Below, one piece after another: positions 26,399 through 34,304 of a stretch of DNA of 64,000 nt (position 1 is the stretch's first letter; every line of letters begins with the position of its first letter). The stretch spans positions 310,001 to 374,000 of the forward strand of contig CAVZKV010000026.1 of assembly GCA_963775835.1 (NCBI GenBank). Direction: 5' to 3'. Origin of the DNA: AWTP1-13 sp963775835 (GTDB lineage Bacteria; Pseudomonadota; Alphaproteobacteria; Rhizobiales; Hyphomicrobiaceae). The position numbers and the translations under genes were made by a program. The notes under the pieces are model-generated. The model saw only the letters and a program-made list of their open reading frames with translations. It had not been told where the DNA came from and made no database searches.

Positions 26399-27586
26399 CT
26401 AATATGACCGCGGCAGGCCCAGCACGTGCTGGGCGATGTAGGCAAGGATCATATTGGTCGAGATCGGCGCGGTCTGATAAAGGCGGGTTTCCCGCCACTT
26501 GCGCTCGATGCCGTATTCGCGCGCGAAGCCGAAGCCGCCGAATGTCTGCAGGCAGGCATCGGCCGCCTTCCACGCCGCATCGGCGGCCAGCATCTTGCCC
26601 ATATTGGCCTCGGCACCGCAGTCGCGCTCGGCCTCAAATAGGGCGCAGGCTTTTCTCACGACCAGGTCGGCCGCTACCAGTTCGGCATGCGCTCGGGCGA
26701 TCGGAAACTGCACACCCTGATTTTGTCCGATCGGCCGGCCGAAAACGACGCGCTCCTTGGCGTAGTCCGACGCGCGTCGGATAAAGTACTTGGCATCCCC
26801 GAGGCTTTCGGAGGCGATCAGAATGCGCTCGGCATTCATACTATCGACAATGTACTTGAAGCCTTTGCCTTCCTCGCCGATCAAATTCTCGGCGGGAACC
26901 TCGAGATTGTCGATGAAGACTTCGCAGGTGTTGTGATTGATCATGGCGTCGATCTTGCGGATCTCGATACCCCGTCCCTTGGCTTCCCGCAGATCGACCA
27001 AGAAAACCGAGAGACCATCGCTACGCCTTTTCACCTTGTCGGGGGCGGTCGTACGCGCCAGCAGCAGCATCAGATCAGAGTGCAGAACGCGGCTGGTCCA
27101 AACCTTTTGCCCGTTGATCAGGTAACGATCGTTGCCTTTTTTCTCGGCGCGCGTTTTCAGTTGCGTGGTGTCCGAACCGGTCGTCGGCTCGGTCACGCCG
27201 AACGCCTGCAAGCGCAGGGCACCGGCGGCAATACCGGGAAGGTACTTGCGCTTTTGCTCTTCGTTGCCATGCCGGAGCACGGTTCCCATGGTGTACATCT
27301 GCGCGTGACAGGCCGCGGCGTTTGCGCCCGATTCGTGAATCGTCTCGAGGATTGCGCAAGCGCCAGACAGCGGCAGGCCGGCACCACCATAGGCCTCCGG
27401 GATAAGAGCCGCGAGATAACCCGTCTCGGTCAGAGCCTTTACGAAGTCCGTTGGGTAGGCTTCCTCGTGGTCGAGCTTGACCCAATACTCGTTGGGGAAA
27501 CGCTCGCAGACGCGCCGTACGCCGTCGCGTATCTCGCTCCATCCGGGATCCAATGAGATCGAGACGGGTTCGCTGGTCTTGGTCAT
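26399..27586 (-). CDS. Acyl-CoA dehydrogenase
   Basis: 395 residues, FAD-dependent alpha,beta-desaturation of an acyl-CoA with electrons passed to ETF. The order is the N-terminal helical domain, FAD-binding beta domain (AFGVTEPTTGSDTTQLKT near residue 130, KVWTSRVLHSDLMLLLA near 160) and C-terminal helical domain (RVVFGRPIGQNQGVQFPIA near 283, GGFGFAREYGIERKWRE near 350). The usual YEGTxxI catalytic loop is replaced by LYQTAPISTNM, so the base may come from elsewhere, as in isovaleryl-CoA and long-chain enzymes. The adjacent enoyl-CoA hydratase on the same strand, upstream by 147 bases, suggests one degradation pathway. Confidence 0.92.
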   Translation of the reverse strand: MTKTSEPVSISLDPGWSEIRDGVRRVCERFPNEYWVKLDHEEAYPTDFVKALTETGYLAALIPEAYGGAGLPLSGACAILETIHESGANAAACHAQMYTMGTVLRHGNEEQKRKYLPGIAAGALRLQAFGVTEPTTGSDTTQLKTRAEKKGNDRYLINGQKVWTSRVLHSDLMLLLARTTAPDKVKRRSDGLSVFLVDLREAKGRGIEIRKIDAMINHNTCEVFIDNLEVPAENLIGEEGKGFKYIVDSMNAERILIASESLGDAKYFIRRASDYAKERVVFGRPIGQNQGVQFPIARAHAELVAADLVVRKACALFEAERDCGAEANMGKMLAADAAWKAADACLQTFGGFGFAREYGIERKWRETRLYQTAPISTNMILAYIAQHVLGLPRSY

Positions 27587-27733
27587 GCTGGCGGCTCGAC
27601 AGGGGGTGTTGGGGTTGGTGCCAAGCCCCGGCCAGGGCGGGAGGCCGGAAGCGGGTAGGCGGCAAGGCGATGCGCATAGCCCGCTTGGCCGCGAGGCCGC
27701 TGCGCGGTGCCCAAAAGCGGTAGGCGTGCCTTG

Positions 27734-28516
27734 TCATCGTCCTATGTAGCGCGGTTTGCGTTTTTCGTTGAAGGCGTTGATTCCCTCCTGCCGATCCTGG
27801 GTCCCCACGGTGCGGTTGTAGGCCTCGATTTCGAAGGCATACCCCGTTGCGCGGTCGAGTTCGGTGGCTCTGTCGAGCGACTTCTTGGCCTGTCGCACCG
27901 ACATCGGGGCGTTGTCGGCGATGCGTCGGGCGACGGCCATGACTTCAGCCATCAGCTGGTCCGGGGCGCAGAGCTTGTTGACCATGCCCCAGGCATAGGC
28001 TTCATCCGCACGAAACGGCGCGGCCGTCAGCACCAGCTCCTTGGCGCGGCGCACGCCCACTGCACGCGGTAGGTTCTGGGTGCCGGCGGCACCGGGCATG
28101 ATGCCAAGACTGACCTCGGTCAAGGCAAAGCGGGCGCCTTCAGCGGCATAGATAAAATCGCAGGCGAGCGCGATCTCCATGCCACCCGCATAGGCAGCGC
28201 CGTTGACGGCGGCGATCACGGGGATCGGACAATCCATGATCGCCTTTATCATTTGCTCGACCACGGCGTGTTGTTGCTGCCAGGTTGCCTCGCTCATGCC
28301 CTTGCGCTCTTTCAGATCGGCGCCCGAGCAGAAGCCGGCACCGGCGCCCGTCAACACCAAACAAGCCGCCACCTGCGGATCGATGTAGAAAGCGGAGAAG
28401 CAGTCGCGCAGTTCGGTCATCATGCGCGTGGTCATGGCATTGCGGGCTGCAGGGCGATTCATCGTTATGATGCCAACTCGATCGTCGAACACGACCTGCA
28501 ATGTTTCGTAGGGCAT
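27734..28516 (-). CDS. Enoyl-CoA hydratase/isomerase family protein
   Basis: 260 residues of the crotonase fold, adding water across trans-2-enoyl-CoA. Visible blocks: GIITMNRPAARNAMT (residues 14-28), the oxyanion-hole segment CSGADLKERKG (about 63), VNGAAYAGGMEIALACDF (about 104), and LTEVSLGIMPGAAGTQNLPR (about 130) carrying the catalytic Glu region. Start ATG 28516 (MPYETLQVVFDDRVGI) fits family length; the upstream reading to 28732 is non-homologous. It precedes the acyl-CoA dehydrogenase gene on the same strand and is divergent from the GNAT gene. Confidence 0.92.
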   Translation of the reverse strand: MPYETLQVVFDDRVGIITMNRPAARNAMTTRMMTELRDCFSAFYIDPQVAACLVLTGAGAGFCSGADLKERKGMSEATWQQQHAVVEQMIKAIMDCPIPVIAAVNGAAYAGGMEIALACDFIYAAEGARFALTEVSLGIMPGAAGTQNLPRAVGVRRAKELVLTAAPFRADEAYAWGMVNKLCAPDQLMAEVMAVARRIADNAPMSVRQAKKSLDRATELDRATGYAFEIEAYNRTVGTQDRQEGINAFNEKRKPRYIGR

Positions 28517-28683
28517 GATAAAGGACCGTTCGAGAGGGGCGAGGATCTTTGTCGAAGTGTGGCGGAGCAGGCGAAGCGGGGCAAGCCCAAAGCCAACAAG
28601 GCTGCTACGGTTGGCGCTTTGAGGCGCGGCCATGACGCTGGTTATAGGTTTGGAGAGCCCCGCGCACGGCGAAGTGCTTAGGG

Positions 28684-29115
28684 TTGCTCGGAGAGTCGGA
28701 TGCTTATCACGCGCGACTCTATCCGGCAGCAAGCAATCATCTTTTGCCCGCGTCCGAATTGGTCGGCGAGAATGTGCGCTTCCTGGTGGCCCGCGTTGGT
28801 GGGCGCGCCGTCGGATGCGGCGCGTTGGTTGTCGGCAGCGAGGGCGAGGCCGAAATCAAGCGCATGTTTGTGGCCCCACCCATGCGTGGCCGGCAGCTCG
28901 GGCGACAGATCCTGGCCGCGCTGGAGCGACACGCGGAGGCGGCGGGCGTGCGCGTGCTGCGCCTCGAGACGGGCGTGCGGCAGCCAGCGGCGCTTGCCCT
29001 CTATCGCAGCCATGGCTACGCCGAGCGCGGGCCCTTCGGCGCCTATCAATTAGATCCACTCAGCACGTTTTTCGAGAAATGGCTGAGCGTCAGCGGCGCG
29101 CCGTGCGGTCAGTAG
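28684..29115 (+). CDS. GNAT family N-acetyltransferase, 5' end probably frameshifted
   Basis: The readable frame gives 143 residues with GNAT motifs: VGCGALVVGSEGEAEIKRMFV (motif C/D), PPMRGRQLGRQILAALE (acetyl-CoA loop, RxxxxGR), and ALALYRSHGYAERGPFG (motif B). The only start in this frame is TTG at 28684. The preceding ATG frame from 28632 (MTLVIGLESPAHGEVL) looks like the missing N-terminus; dropping the A at 28680 would join it as HGEVL-GLLGESDAYHARLYP, a normal 160-residue member. So the natural gene is probably 28632-29115 with a one-base lesion or error. Substrate unknown. Its end overlaps the convergent ahcY gene by 7 bases. Confidence 0.78.
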   Translation: MLGESDAYHARLYPAASNHLLPASELVGENVRFLVARVGGRAVGCGALVVGSEGEAEIKRMFVAPPMRGRQLGRQILAALERHAEAAGVRVLRLETGVRQPAALALYRSHGYAERGPFGAYQLDPLSTFFEKWLSVSGAPCGQ

Positions 29116-30509
29116 CGGTAGTGCTCCGATTTGAACGGCCCCTCTTGTGGCACGCCGATATAGGCCGCCTGCTCGGGCCTGAGCTTGGAGAGCTTGGCGC
29201 CGATCTTGTCGAGGTGGAGCCGGGCGACCTTCTCGTCGAGATGCTTGGGGAGGGTATAGACCTTGCGCTCATACTTGCCGGGATTGCTGTACAGCTCGAT
29301 CTGCGCCAAGGTCTGGTTGGTGAAGGAGGCGGACATCACGAAGGAAGGGTGCCCCATGGCATTGCCGAGATTCACCAGACGGCCTTCGGAGAGCAGAATG
29401 ATGCGCTTGCCATCGGCAAATGTGATCTCGTCGACCTGCGGCTTGACGTTGGTCCACTTCAAGTTGCGCAGGGCTGAGACCTGAATCTCGTTGTCGAAGT
29501 GACCGATGTTGGCGACGATGGCCCGGTCCTTCATGGCCCGCATGTGATCGAGGGTTATGACGTCCCGGTTGCCGGTGGCCGTGATAAAGATATCGGCCCG
29601 CGGGGCCGCATCTTCCATGGTCGTTACCTCGTAGCCCTCCATGGCCGCCTGCAAGGCGCAAATCGGATCGACTTCCGAGACGAGAACGCGACAACCGGCT
29701 TGGCGTAGCGAGGCGGCGGAGCCTTTGCCCACGTCACCGTACCCCGCGACCATGGCGACCTTGCCGGCCATCATGACGTCGGTGCCGCGCCGGATCCCAT
29801 CGACCAGGCTCTCACGACAACCATAGAGGTTGTCGAACTTCGACTTGGTGACCGAGTCGTTGACGTTGATGGCGGGCCAGAGCAGCGTGCCCTTCTTTTG
29901 CATTTCGTAGAGACGGTGCACGCCGGTGGTGGTCTCCTCCGACACGCCCCTGATAGCGCGGCCGAGCTCGCCGAACCAGCCCTTCGGCTTGGCTTGCAAG
30001 GTCTTCTTGAGGAGGGCGAACAGGATCTCCTCTTCCTCCGAGCTGGCCCCGCCGAGGAACTTGGTGTCACCCTTTTCCGCGCGGACGCCGAGGTGAACGA
30101 ACAAGGTCGCGTCCCCGCCGTCGTCGAGGATCATGTTCGGCATGCCGCCGTCGCCCCACTCGAACAGCTTAAGCGTGTAGTTCCAATAGTCTTCGAGAGT
30201 TTCGCCCTTGATGGCAAACACGGGTACCCCCGCCGCGGCGACGGCCGCGGCCGCGTGATCTTGGGTCGAATAGATATTGCACGATACCCAGCGCAACTGC
30301 GCACCCAGGGCCTTCAAGGTCTCGATCAGCACGGCGGTCTGGATGGTCATATGCAAGGAGCCCGCAATGCGCGCGCCTTTGAGCGGCTGCGACTTGCCGT
30401 ACTCGGCGCGCGTGGCCATCAGCCCTGGCATTTCGGTCTCGGCGATGGAGATTTCCTTGCGGCCCCAATCGGCCAAGCCGATGTCTTTGACGATGTAATC
30501 CTGCGCCAT
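29109..30509 (-). CDS. ahcY: Adenosylhomocysteinase (S-adenosylhomocysteine hydrolase)
   Basis: 466 residues, the NAD-dependent enzyme splitting S-adenosylhomocysteine to adenosine and homocysteine, which relieves product inhibition of methyltransferases. Conserved blocks: N-terminal GLADWGRKEI, substrate-domain SLHMTIQTAVLIETLKALGA, the NAD-binding Rossmann segment VAGYGDVGKGSAASLR, and the C-terminal tail LHLDKIGAKLS and KSEHYRY, which reaches into the neighbouring active site. The 40-odd residue insertion (EEILFALLKKTLQAKPKGWF) is typical of the long bacterial class. The ATG at 30509 gives MAQDYIVKDIG. Palindrome and repeats upstream are listed separately. Confidence 0.97.
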   Translation of the reverse strand: MAQDYIVKDIGLADWGRKEISIAETEMPGLMATRAEYGKSQPLKGARIAGSLHMTIQTAVLIETLKALGAQLRWVSCNIYSTQDHAAAAVAAAGVPVFAIKGETLEDYWNYTLKLFEWGDGGMPNMILDDGGDATLFVHLGVRAEKGDTKFLGGASSEEEEILFALLKKTLQAKPKGWFGELGRAIRGVSEETTTGVHRLYEMQKKGTLLWPAINVNDSVTKSKFDNLYGCRESLVDGIRRGTDVMMAGKVAMVAGYGDVGKGSAASLRQAGCRVLVSEVDPICALQAAMEGYEVTTMEDAAPRADIFITATGNRDVITLDHMRAMKDRAIVANIGHFDNEIQVSALRNLKWTNVKPQVDEITFADGKRIILLSEGRLVNLGNAMGHPSFVMSASFTNQTLAQIELYSNPGKYERKVYTLPKHLDEKVARLHLDKIGAKLSKLRPEQAAYIGVPQEGPFKSEHYRY

Positions 30510-30605
30510 GCGTGTCACCCAAGTGTTTGGCGTTAAGACCTTTGGGCCCGGCCCGAGGTGGTGGCCCTGCTCGGGCTCTATAGCACTGTCTGGGGCAGGT
30601 GCAAT

Positions 30606-30633
30606 AAAGATATAAAGAACTCGTTATATCTTT
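30606..30633. promoter_or_regulatory. Palindromic operator candidate upstream of ahcY
   Basis: AAAGATATAA at 30606-30615 and TTATATCTTT at 30624-30633 form a perfect 10-bp inverted repeat with an 8-base spacer, about 100 bases upstream of the ahcY start. In many Proteobacteria ahcY and methionine-cycle genes are controlled by ArsR-family SahR regulators binding AT-rich palindromes, so this is a good candidate site. The assignment to SahR is inference; no regulator gene lies in the window. Confidence 0.55.
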
Positions 30634-30652
30634 GGGCGCCCGCCTCAACCCG

Positions 30653-30701
30653 GCTCAGATCCCCTGCTCAGGCCCTTGCTCAGACCCTTGCTCAGACCCT
30701 T
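30653..30701. repeat. 12-base tandem repeat (GCTCAGACCCTT)
   Basis: GCTCAGGCCCTT (30666-30677) is followed by two exact copies of GCTCAGACCCTT (30678-30689, 30690-30701), and preceded by a degenerate 13-base copy at 30653-30665. It lies between the ahcY palindrome and the HPr gene. Probably a small slippage-prone repeat. Confidence 0.75.
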
Positions 30702-31023
30702 GGGCGGCGACGACCCCGCGTCAAAGTCCTTTCCCTGGTCATTGCGCTTTTGCGCAACCTTTCCGAGATTGGAAGCGGTGGTCTATGCCAAGGATAAAGC
30801 GAGTTAGTCTTTGTATCTTTTGGTCAATAAAGTCAGCTAGGGCGAAGAGATAGCGAATACTGCGCATATCTCACGACGTCATCCCACGATTACATCGCGA
30901 GGTTACATCGCAAGACTTTATCCCAAGACTTTGGCGCTCATCACGCAGGCGGCGTGCCAGGCGTCCTGGGCCTCGGGGCTGGGGTTTGGTAGGTGGCTGC
31001 GGCCCGCGCCGTGGGGGGCTGGT

Positions 31024-31308
31024 TCAGCTTTCCTCGCCGAAGCCGGCCTCGACCAGGGCTACCAGGGCCTCGATGGCTTCCGGGCCTTCAGGTCCCTCGG
31101 CTTCCAGCACGATCACCGTGCCCGGGCCGGCCGCCAGCATCATCAGACCCATAATCGATGTGCCATCCACCGCATGGCCATCGCGCATGACGCGCACCTG
31201 GGCATCGAAGGTCTCGGCGCACTTGACGAACTTGGCTGAGGCGCGCGCGTGCATCCCCTTGCGGTTGCAGATGGTCACGGACGCGCGGGGTTTGTCCTGG
31301 CTCAACAT
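31024..31308 (-). CDS. HPr-type phosphocarrier protein
   Basis: 94 residues. The active histidine lies in GMHARASAKFV near residue 18, phosphorylated by enzyme I. The serine site DGTSIMGLMMLAA near residue 48 matches the Ser46 region targeted by HPr kinase, whose gene lies nearby. Alphaproteobacteria use this incomplete PTS as a regulator, not for sugar uptake. I chose ATG 31308 (MLSQDKPRASV). A GTG at 31335 overlapping the EIIA stop (GTGA) is an alternative. It is the last gene of the block ChvI-ChvG-HprK-EIIA-HPr on the minus strand. Confidence 0.93.
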   Translation of the reverse strand: MLSQDKPRASVTICNRKGMHARASAKFVKCAETFDAQVRVMRDGHAVDGTSIMGLMMLAAGPGTVIVLEAEGPEGPEAIEALVALVEAGFGEES

Positions 31309-31331
31309 CGAATGGGCATTGCCTGGGCCTA

Positions 31332-31736
31332 TCACGGCTCGCCAGATAAAACTTGGCTGGCTATGGAAATGTACTTGCGGCCTGCTTCCTTGGCGGCGGT
31401 GACCGCCTCGCTTAGCTTCGCATCACCGCGCCGGCTCGCCAATTTGATCAGCATCGGCAAGTTGATGCCGGCCAGGACCTCGGCCCCCGTTTCGCTCATC
31501 ACCGAAATTGCCAGGTTGGAGGGCGTACCACCGAACATGTCGGTCAGCACCACGACGCCTTGTCCCGCGTCGACGCGGCGTATGGCTTCGATCAGTTCCG
31601 TGCGCCTTTGCTCAATGTCATCCTCGGGGCCGATGGAGAAGGGCTCAAGGCGCTCTTGACGTCCAACCACGTGCTCCAGCGTCGCCTTGAATGCGTCGGC
31701 CAAACCTGCATGGGCGACAATCACGACGCCGATCAT
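31332..31736 (-). CDS. PTS EIIA component, mannose family
   Basis: 134 residues with the ManX/EIIA-Man fold. The phospho-accepting His10 is in VVIVAHAGLADAF. GQGVVVLTDMFGGTPSNLA near residue 57 is the conserved signature, and NLPMLIKLASRR follows. No IIB, IIC or IID genes accompany it, as in the regulatory PTS of alphaproteobacteria, where phosphate passes from HPr to this protein and signals nitrogen or carbon state. Start ATG 31736 gives MIGVVIVAHAG. It sits between hprK (145 bases upstream) and HPr (overlap or 23 bases). Confidence 0.93.
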   Translation of the reverse strand: MIGVVIVAHAGLADAFKATLEHVVGRQERLEPFSIGPEDDIEQRRTELIEAIRRVDAGQGVVVLTDMFGGTPSNLAISVMSETGAEVLAGINLPMLIKLASRRGDAKLSEAVTAAKEAGRKYISIASQVLSGEP

Positions 31737-31881
31737 GGGAATGCTGCGCGTCCCTGGTGTTCGGCGCACAGGCCGAGGTCTCCCGCGGGCTTACATCGGG
31801 TGCCCAAGGGAGGCGCATGATGGTCAGCCGCGACGCGCGACGCAAGAAAAAAGAGGCCCCGGGCCGGTGACGGCCACCAGG

Positions 31882-32322
31882 TCAGATCGCTTTGGCACGT
31901 GCAAGGGCGAGGGCGAGCTTGATGGGCGCCGACGGCTCCCAAGGACGCAAGGGTAGGACGGGTATCGCTAACCCCAGGAGCTGGACCGATTTGTCCAGTT
32001 CGGGCAGGCGCTCGACCTGATCCGGCCGGACCAAGTCGACCACCAGTTTCAGCTCAGCTTCAGCTACCGATTTGACCTCAACGATGCCAATCCCGCGCAC
32101 TTCGATTTTGCCGCGAATGGTCGCGGGCGCCGTAGCCAGAATGCGCCCCCCCGCGCGCGCAAGTCGCACCTGATCGTCGGCGACCAGCAGGGGGGCTTCG
32201 AGGGCGGCGGGTCCGCGCCGGGCGAGATAGAGAAAGCGCAAGGCAAGATCGGATTTGCCCGAGCCCGGGGGCCCCCGCAGCAACGCCGCGCCGCGGCCAA
32301 GGGCAACGCAGGTGCCGTGCAC
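31882..32322 (-). CDS. hprK: HPr kinase/phosphorylase, short alphaproteobacterial form
   Basis: 146 residues, only the C-terminal catalytic domain of classical HprK, as is normal in alphaproteobacteria. The P-loop is LLRGPPGSGKSDLALRF near residues 14-30. VADDQVRLARAGGRI and the signature GIGIVEVKSV near residues 76-85 follow. It phosphorylates the regulatory serine of HPr. Start is taken as GTG 32322 (VHGTCVALGRG), four bases after the ChvG stop, implying coupled translation. Longer readings into the kinase gene show no homology. Confidence 0.9.
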   Translation of the reverse strand: MHGTCVALGRGAALLRGPPGSGKSDLALRFLYLARRGPAALEAPLLVADDQVRLARAGGRILATAPATIRGKIEVRGIGIVEVKSVAEAELKLVVDLVRPDQVERLPELDKSVQLLGLAIPVLPLRPWEPSAPIKLALALARAKAI

Positions 32323-32326
32323 CAGC

Positions 32327-34288
32327 TCAGCCTCGTCGCCCAAGCTGTGCTCCCCTGATAGCCGCCACGTCCGCCGACGGCAGGCGGACCGTGAAGCGCG
32401 CGCCGATGATGCCCTGCGCACGTCGGTCCCGGAACGCGGCGGGTTCGCCGGCAAGGGTCGGGATCGCGCCGTTGCCGCCTTTGAGGTTGCTCGCCCGGAT
32501 CGTGCCGCCGTAGGCGGTGACGATTTCGCGCGAAATGCTGAGGCCCAGTCCGGAGTTCTTGCCAATGGTACTGTCGGTCTGCGGGCGATCCGAATAAAAG
32601 CGGGAAAAGATGTCCTCCAGCTTATCGGGGGGCATGCCTGGCCCTTGGTCGTCGACGGTGATCTCGATTTCCCCGCCGTGGCGGCGGGCCTGCACCGTCA
32701 CGAGCCCGCCCTCGGGCGAGAATGAAAGGGCGTTGTCGAGCAGGTTGGTGACGACACGTCCTAGTCGCGCCTCGTGCGCCATGATGAAATAGGGATGCGG
32801 ACTTTGGGGCGCTGCCGCGATGTCCAGGGCGACGCGGCGGCTGTCCGTGCTCAGCAGATCTTGGAAGACATCGACCACGCCCTCAAGGATCTGGCGCACG
32901 TCCACCGGTTCAATTTCTTGCAGCGCCATCTCGGCATCGAGGCGGGCGGCATTGGAGACATCGGTGATGAGTTTGTTCAAGCGTTTGAGTTCATCCTGGA
33001 TCTCGCGCACCAGTTCCGCGTGCTGCTCGGGCGTCTTGGCGTAGGCCAGCGCCTCCGCGGTGGAGCGGGCCGCGGTCAGCGGGTTGCGCAGCTCGTGGGC
33101 AACATCCTGGGCGAACCGCTCGCTCGCTTCGACGCGACGATACAAGGCCTCGGTCATTTCCCGGAAGGCGGCGGCCATTTGGCCGACCTCGTCCGCCCGG
33201 TGGCCGTACTCGGGCAGCTCCCGGCGTGCCTTGATGTTGGTGCTGACCATCTTCGCCGCCTCCGACAGGCGATGCATAGGACCGGCGATCGTGCGCGCCA
33301 GCAGCCAAGAGGCCAACAGCGTCGCCGCCAACGCTGTCAGCGCCAACAACAGGATGAGGTAGCGCTCTTCGGCGAGAATCTCGTCGATTTCGCCCGGACG
33401 CGTCGATAGGAGCAGGACACCCTGCACGGCTTTGCGAAATTGGATTGGCACGGCCATCGAGACGATTTGCTCGCCCTTCTCATTGACGAGCAGCATTGGC
33501 GTGGCGGACCCCCCCAACGCCATCCGCACCTCGGGATAGGCCTTACCGTTGGCACCGCCGATCTCTCGGTAGACGGGCAGGTCGCCGCGCATCAGCCAGG
33601 CGAGAAAGCGGGTCCAGCCGTTCTTGAGCCTGACCCGATCCTGCTGCTCGGTCTGGGTGGAGGCCCCGCGCGCCAGCTGACCGCGCGCGAGCAGTTGGGC
33701 CGTATCGATGATGAGCGTGCCATCTTGCGCATAAACGCGGGCCCGCGTGTCGGCGCTGGGCAAGAGACGGCGCAGGATAGGGGTGACGCGCTCGGGCGCG
33801 ATGGAGAGCTGCAGGGCCGCGAAACCATCGTCGCGGAAGGGACTGCGCGCCCCTTCGAGCTCGGGCAGCCGGTCGGGATCGAGAACCAGGCGGCCCGTTT
33901 CAATGGACGCGTTGGCCGCGATCGCGGCGGCGATGATATCGCCCTGCGCGCGCAGGCTCTCGCGCTTCGCATCGATCAGCCAGGCGTGGTACTGGCTCAA
34001 ATAGAAGATGCCACCGAGCAGAATGGCAAGCCCGATCGTATTGGCGAAGATGATGCGCCGCTGCAGTGTGCGCGAAATGAAGCGGATCAGCGGACCCGTT
34101 GTCAGCAAGCCATAGACGCGGGTCTGACGGATGTAGGCACGCGCCTGACCGGCGCTGCCGAGCCAAGGTGCGCGCTTGCCAATGCGGGCAACAATGGTGG
34201 CGACGCCGCCGCGCCAAGCCGTAAGGCTGCGCTTCAGCGTCTCCCAGGCGCCGGCGGCATACCGCGACCCGTCCGTCTCGACAGCCAT
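32327..34288 (-). CDS. chvG: Sensor histidine kinase ChvG (ExoS)
   Basis: 653 residues. Two membrane helices (about 80-100 and 315-335) flank a 210-residue periplasmic sensor domain, then HAMP, the H-box RFAQDVAHELRNPL (phospho-His near 410), N-box VVTNLLDNALSFSPEG, G1 VDDQGPGMP and G2 NSGLGLSISREIV. The kinase region with DSTIGKNSGLG is diagnostic of ChvG/ExoS, which senses acidity and envelope state and controls exopolysaccharide, motility and carbon genes in rhizobia. It partners with ChvI, 16 bases upstream. Start ATG 34288. Confidence 0.94.
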   Translation of the reverse strand: MAVETDGSRYAAGAWETLKRSLTAWRGGVATIVARIGKRAPWLGSAGQARAYIRQTRVYGLLTTGPLIRFISRTLQRRIIFANTIGLAILLGGIFYLSQYHAWLIDAKRESLRAQGDIIAAAIAANASIETGRLVLDPDRLPELEGARSPFRDDGFAALQLSIAPERVTPILRRLLPSADTRARVYAQDGTLIIDTAQLLARGQLARGASTQTEQQDRVRLKNGWTRFLAWLMRGDLPVYREIGGANGKAYPEVRMALGGSATPMLLVNEKGEQIVSMAVPIQFRKAVQGVLLLSTRPGEIDEILAEERYLILLLALTALAATLLASWLLARTIAGPMHRLSEAAKMVSTNIKARRELPEYGHRADEVGQMAAAFREMTEALYRRVEASERFAQDVAHELRNPLTAARSTAEALAYAKTPEQHAELVREIQDELKRLNKLITDVSNAARLDAEMALQEIEPVDVRQILEGVVDVFQDLLSTDSRRVALDIAAAPQSPHPYFIMAHEARLGRVVTNLLDNALSFSPEGGLVTVQARRHGGEIEITVDDQGPGMPPDKLEDIFSRFYSDRPQTDSTIGKNSGLGLSISREIVTAYGGTIRASNLKGGNGAIPTLAGEPAAFRDRRAQGIIGARFTVRLPSADVAAIRGAQLGRRG

Positions 34289-34304
34289 CGCACTCCCTCG
34301 GGGC

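Larger units (their letters stand above)
30510..31023. other. ahcY upstream region with palindrome and repeats
   Basis: 514 bases between ahcY and the end of the HPr gene. It holds the 30606-30633 palindrome, a weaker relative at about 30793-30817 (GATAAAG-N9-CTTTGTATC), four 12-13-base tandem repeats at 30653-30701, and a CCCGAG...CTCGGG hairpin near 30555-30578. No protein-coding gene is evident. The middle is strikingly AT-richer than its flanks. Confidence 0.55.

Noticed and set aside
30510..30640. SAH or SAM riboswitch upstream of ahcY
   Set aside because: I could not fit the conserved cores of SAH or SAM-II/V riboswitches. The CCCGAG...CTCGGG hairpin alone is not enough. The palindrome at 30606 suits a protein operator better.
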